Below, piece after piece: positions 7,066 through 10,713 of a stretch of 10,713 nt of DNA (position 1 is its first letter; each line of letters opens with the position of its first letter). Below the pieces are notes generated by a model, which was not told where the DNA came from, did no database searches, and saw only the letters and a list, made by a program, of their open reading frames with translations. Position numbers and translations under genes: made by a program. Source of the DNA: Prolixibacteraceae bacterium (GTDB lineage: Bacteria; Bacteroidota; Bacteroidia; Bacteroidales; Prolixibacteraceae). Location of the stretch: the NCBI GenBank assembly GCA_016931875.1, contig JAFGDX010000111.1, positions 1 through 10,713 of the forward strand. The letters run 5' to 3'.

Positions 7066-7119
7066 CCGGCCACGTTTCTGCCTTTCCGGGAGGAGGAAAA
7101 GCAGAAATCGTGTTTCCGG
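7066..7119. repeat. Long imperfect inverted repeat (hairpin) in an intergenic spacer
   Basis: From the outside in, CCGG (7066-7069) pairs with CCGG (7116-7119), CACG (7071-7074) with CGTG (7109-7112), TTTCTGC (7075-7081) with GCAGAAA (7101-7107), and TTTCC (7083-7087) with GGAAA (7095-7099). The loop is GGGAGGA. The breaks are a 1x3 internal loop, a single-T bulge at 7108 and a C/A mismatch at 7082/7100, for 20 paired bases. On the minus strand the base of the stem is followed by TTTTG, a weak T-tract. It lies about 60 bases before the chosen start of the esterase at 5841-7007. It could be an attenuator or partial terminator, an mRNA processing or stabilising element, or a dispersed repeat. 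Confidence 0.6.
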
Positions 7120-7165
7120 CAGTTTTATACAAATTGACTTTTGAAAAAAACATTCATTCTGATAT

Positions 7166-8386
<1,221 letters not shown>

Positions 8387-8402
8387 TTAATGATTGAAAA
8401 GC

Positions 8403-9539
8403 TTATTTAAACAGCAGCGGGGCAAAAGTATTCAGGTATTTTCTCCAGTTTGCCCAGGTATGACCGCCATCGGTGACATAAAAAGTATGTTCCATTTCAT
8501 TTCGTGTAAGGGCGGCATCAAGGTTTTTAGCCATTTCCCACACAAAATCAGATTCACCGCAGCCCAGCCAGTATAACTTGTAACCACCCTTTTTTACTGC
8601 TTGCAGTTGTTTGTCAACCTCGGCTGCTTCGCCGCGAACACCCATGCTTAAAGGGCAAATGTAATCGAAAGTACCGGGGAACAAACTTGTGGCAGCCAGT
8701 GTATGCCCGCCTCCCATGGAAAGTCCTGAGATTGCCCGTGCTTCCGGTTTGGCAATTACCCTGTAATGACTTTCAATGTATGGAATAATATCGTTCACCA
8801 AACTTTTTACATATAAATTGGCGAATTCCGGATCGCGGCGATCATAACTTTTTTCTTCCAATAATTGTGTTTTGGCAGCCTGCTGTCCGGGATTTCCGTT
8901 GGGCATGACGCAAATCATGGGTTTTGCAAGTCCTTTTTCAATCAGGTTATCCAGAATCTGACGGGCGCGCCCCATGGTACTCCACGCGTCTTCGTCGCCT
9001 CCACCACCATGCAACAGGTAAAGAACCGGATATTCTTCCCCGCTTGTTTCATACCCGTAGGGTGTATAAACAAACATTCGGCGGTTTGTACCGATGGTTG
9101 GAGAATCGTACCAGACTTTCGAGAGGTTGCCGTGTTCACCGGCTTCATAATAATTCTCCGTCAATTCACCGGGAACAAGTAACACACTTAAGTAACGGGT
9201 TCCGTCCCTTTGCATAAAAACATTTCTGGAATCGTTTACAACAATCCCGTCAACAATAAAATGGTAAGTATACAATTCGGGCGAAGGAGTTGGAATACTT
9301 ATCGTCCAAACACCGGCGGTATCTTTCATCATATTAACCGATGAATTACGATCAGGCATCCACGAACCATACAGTCTTACCAGTTTGGCATCCGGTGCTG
9401 CCACCCGAAAGGTTACTATTTTTTCACCAATCTCCGGTGAAACAATGGGTGCACGTCTCATAAAATTAGCCAGTTCCTGGGCATTCGCTCCCCATAAAAC
9501 TGACAGACAAACAAATACGAGTAGTAGTTTTTTTTTCAT
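8403..9539 (-). CDS. CE1-type esterase with N-terminal E-set domain
   Basis: This 378-residue secreted esterase begins with a Sec signal peptide (about 1-20, ending GANA-QE). The E-set/CBM48-like domain (about 28-123) carries YTYHFIVDGIVVND, and the hydrolase domain spans about 140-378. The triad is Ser274 in GLSMGG, Asp331 in CGESDF and His360 in GGHTWANWR; the oxyanion region is HGGGGDEDAW (177-186). The loop after VMPNG is 34 residues. It is the closest paralog of the protein encoded at 7166-8359, and the difference in length lies mostly in the first domain and in the loop after the nucleophile. It lies 214 bp downstream of the partial CE1 gene and 43 bp before the next one. I see no strong promoter or terminator in the 214-bp gap, so whether transcription restarts here is open. 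Confidence 0.92.
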   Translation of the reverse strand: MKKKLLLVFVCLSVLWGANAQELANFMRRAPIVSPEIGEKIVTFRVAAPDAKLVRLYGSWMPDRNSSVNMMKDTAGVWTISIPTPSPELYTYHFIVDGIVVNDSRNVFMQRDGTRYLSVLLVPGELTENYYEAGEHGNLSKVWYDSPTIGTNRRMFVYTPYGYETSGEEYPVLYLLHGGGGDEDAWSTMGRARQILDNLIEKGLAKPMICVMPNGNPGQQAAKTQLLEEKSYDRRDPEFANLYVKSLVNDIIPYIESHYRVIAKPEARAISGLSMGGGHTLAATSLFPGTFDYICPLSMGVRGEAAEVDKQLQAVKKGGYKLYWLGCGESDFVWEMAKNLDAALTRNEMEHTFYVTDGGHTWANWRKYLNTFAPLLFK

Positions 9540-9753
9540 TTTAGCAGTTTTAGATTATGTTTTGAATAGTTATTTCCAGTTATTAATAATGTTGAAAAAA
9601 CTCAAGACATGGCAGAAATTCAGAATCCTGGGTTTATTAAAATAAAATAAGACCATTGACTTAATCATTGTCATTTTGCAGCATTTTATAAACCATTGAA
9701 CGGGTTTTCAAACGTTATTAAATAACCCACAACAATAAAATTTCTTTTCCGTT
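9540..9753. other. Intergenic spacer within the esterase run, no clear signal
   Basis: This 214-bp AT-rich gap separates two CE1 genes on the minus strand and is the widest spacer in the run. It has no exact minus-strand TAnnTTTG element, no good hairpin with T-tract and no copy of the palindrome found at 2104-2120. A weak repeat, GGGTT (9702-9706) with AACCC (9724-9728), has a 17-base loop and is probably chance. The gap is wide enough to hold a promoter that I do not recognise. Confidence 0.6.
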
Positions 9754-10713
9754 TTATTCGAACAATAATGGTGTAAATTCAGAAAGATAAATACGCCAGT
9801 TTTTCCAGATGTGGCCGCCATCAGTTTCCATGTATGTATATTTCATACCCATGGAATCGAGTTTTTGCCGGAATTCGGTATTGGCTTTGTACAGAAAATC
9901 ATCTTTACCAATACCAATCCAATATAGTTTATACCCGTTCTCCATTTGTTTTTTCAGGGTTCCGTCAATGTCAGCATACACTTTGTTGGTTGCATCTTCC
10001 CTTGGCATAATTGCTGCCGAAAACAACCCCACATAGTCGAAAGTATTCGGATAGTACCTTGAAATATGCATGGAATGGAAACCGCCCATGGAAAGTCCGG
10101 CAATAGCCCGATTTGCCTTGTCGGGTTTTACCCTGTAATTGTTTTCCACAAATTTTATAATGTCCGTAAAAGTAGCTTCATATGTTCCGTCCATGGTTTT
10201 GGGTACCATAAACTGCGGTTTGTAAAAACCCGTGTTGCCTTCGCCGGGGGCTGCATCCTGAATCACATTTCCGTTGGGCATAACAACAATCATTGGTTTT
10301 GCTTTCCCCTGTGCAATTAAATTATCGAGAATTTGCGCTGTCCGGCCAAGCGAAACCCAGGCTTCCTCGTCGCCGCCGGCACCATGCAACAAATATAAAA
10401 CCGGATATTTTTCAGAAGAATTTTCGTAGCCGGGAGGAGTATAAACGGTTAACCGGCGCTCCATTTCCAGGCCGGGCGAATTGTACCAGCGGCGGGCCAC
10501 GGTTCCGTGGGGCACATCATTTATTTTATACAAGTCGGCCTGGCCGCTGCCAACAATAAAAATATTGGTTACCGAGGCCACATCCCTGATCAAAAAAGGA
10601 TTGTTCGGATCGGTTGTTTTAAATCCGTCAATCATAAACGAATAGCTGTACAATTCCGGGGGCAGCGCTTTGGTGGTGTGTGTCCAGATTCCGTTCCCGC
10701 CTTTGGTCATTGC
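9754..10713 (-). CDS. CE1-type esterase, N-terminus outside the window
   Basis: The frame is open to the window edge at 10713, so about 319 residues are visible. By comparison with the paralogs, the signal peptide and the first strands of the E-set domain (roughly 70 residues) are missing. The Met at 10710 is internal and not the start. Counting from it, the rest of the E-set domain (to about 55, with YSYSFMIDGFKTTDP) is followed by the DVPHG linker (65-69) and the hydrolase domain. The oxyanion region is HGAGGDEEAW (109-118), the nucleophile Ser207 lies in GLSMGG, the probable acid is Asp271 in GKDDF, and His300 lies in GGHIWKNWR. The loop after VMPNG is 35 residues. The linker is shared with the 5841 and 4712 proteins, while the catalytic loop resembles those of the 7166 and 8403 proteins. 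It is the first visible gene of the run; the promoter may lie beyond the window. Confidence 0.9.
   Translation of the reverse strand, partial: AMTKGGNGIWTHTTKALPPELYSYSFMIDGFKTTDPNNPFLIRDVASVTNIFIVGSGQADLYKINDVPHGTVARRWYNSPGLEMERRLTVYTPPGYENSSEKYPVLYLLHGAGGDEEAWVSLGRTAQILDNLIAQGKAKPMIVVMPNGNVIQDAAPGEGNTGFYKPQFMVPKTMDGTYEATFTDIIKFVENNYRVKPDKANRAIAGLSMGGFHSMHISRYYPNTFDYVGLFSAAIMPREDATNKVYADIDGTLKKQMENGYKLYWIGIGKDDFLYKANTEFRQKLDSMGMKYTYMETDGGHIWKNWRIYLSEFTPLLFE

Noticed and set aside
7008..7073. N-terminal extension of the 5841-7007 esterase starting at 7073
   Set aside because: It would put 22 mostly polar residues before a normal signal peptide, and its ATG lies inside the hairpin. The ATG at 7007 is preferred, with 7037 possible.
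9655..9674. TGAC-N9-GTCA inverted repeat that might be a second operator
   Set aside because: Only four bases pair, the halves face the opposite way to the 2104-2120 site and the spacing differs. Expected by chance in AT-rich DNA.
9702..9728. GGGTT/AACCC hairpin as a terminator after the partial CE1 gene
   Set aside because: Five pairs around a 17-base loop with no T-tract in either direction; too weak to call.

Overview
The window looks like a carbohydrate-esterase locus from a member of the Bacteroidota. The evidence is composition and gene content: moderate-to-low GC, AT-rich spacers with no Shine-Dalgarno-like sites, secreted and lipid-anchored hydrolases in same-strand runs, and a Nudix-related (NrtR/AraR-type) regulator of the kind that controls pentose use in Bacteroides. 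No species can be named. A marine or environmental relative of Bacteroidales/Marinilabiliales is only a guess.

Layout. (1) Positions 1-1761, minus strand: a type-B carboxylesterase lipoprotein (187-1761) is followed 21 bp downstream by the N-terminus of another predicted lipoprotein that runs off the window (1-165). (2) Positions 1762-2172: a 411-bp divergent regulatory region. It holds a perfect 6-5-6 inverted repeat (2104-2120) and a hairpin with a T-tract on the minus strand (1855-1892). (3) Positions 2173-2946, plus strand: the Nudix/winged-helix regulator, whose Nudix box is degenerate. (4) Positions 2945-2976: an intrinsic terminator reading on the minus strand, between two convergent genes. 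(5) Positions 2990-10713, minus strand: a same-strand run. In order of transcription it holds five CE1-type esterases (9754-10713 partial, 8403-9539, 7166-8359, 5841-7007, 4712-5821), then a second type-B carboxylesterase with a Tat-lipoprotein leader (2990-4663). Spacers are 214, 43, 158, 19 and 48 bp. The 158-bp spacer holds a long imperfect hairpin.

How it may work together. Each CE1 protein has (or, for the partial one, should have) an N-terminal E-set/CBM48-like domain followed by an alpha/beta-hydrolase domain with GLSMGG as nucleophile elbow. This is the architecture of bacterial feruloyl, acetyl-xylan and related esterases. The natural reading is a surface/periplasmic set that removes acyl or hydroxycinnamoyl esters from a plant or algal polysaccharide such as arabinoxylan, with the regulator sensing a released sugar. 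That substrate is inference: no glycoside hydrolase, SusC/D pair or pentose-catabolism gene is complete in the window. The five esterases are diverged rather than identical copies. They differ in an active-site-side loop, and one has an altered oxyanion-hole motif and acid residue.

I found no tRNA, rRNA, CRISPR array, insertion sequence or attachment site. The clearest unexplained elements are the palindrome before the regulator and the hairpin inside the esterase run.
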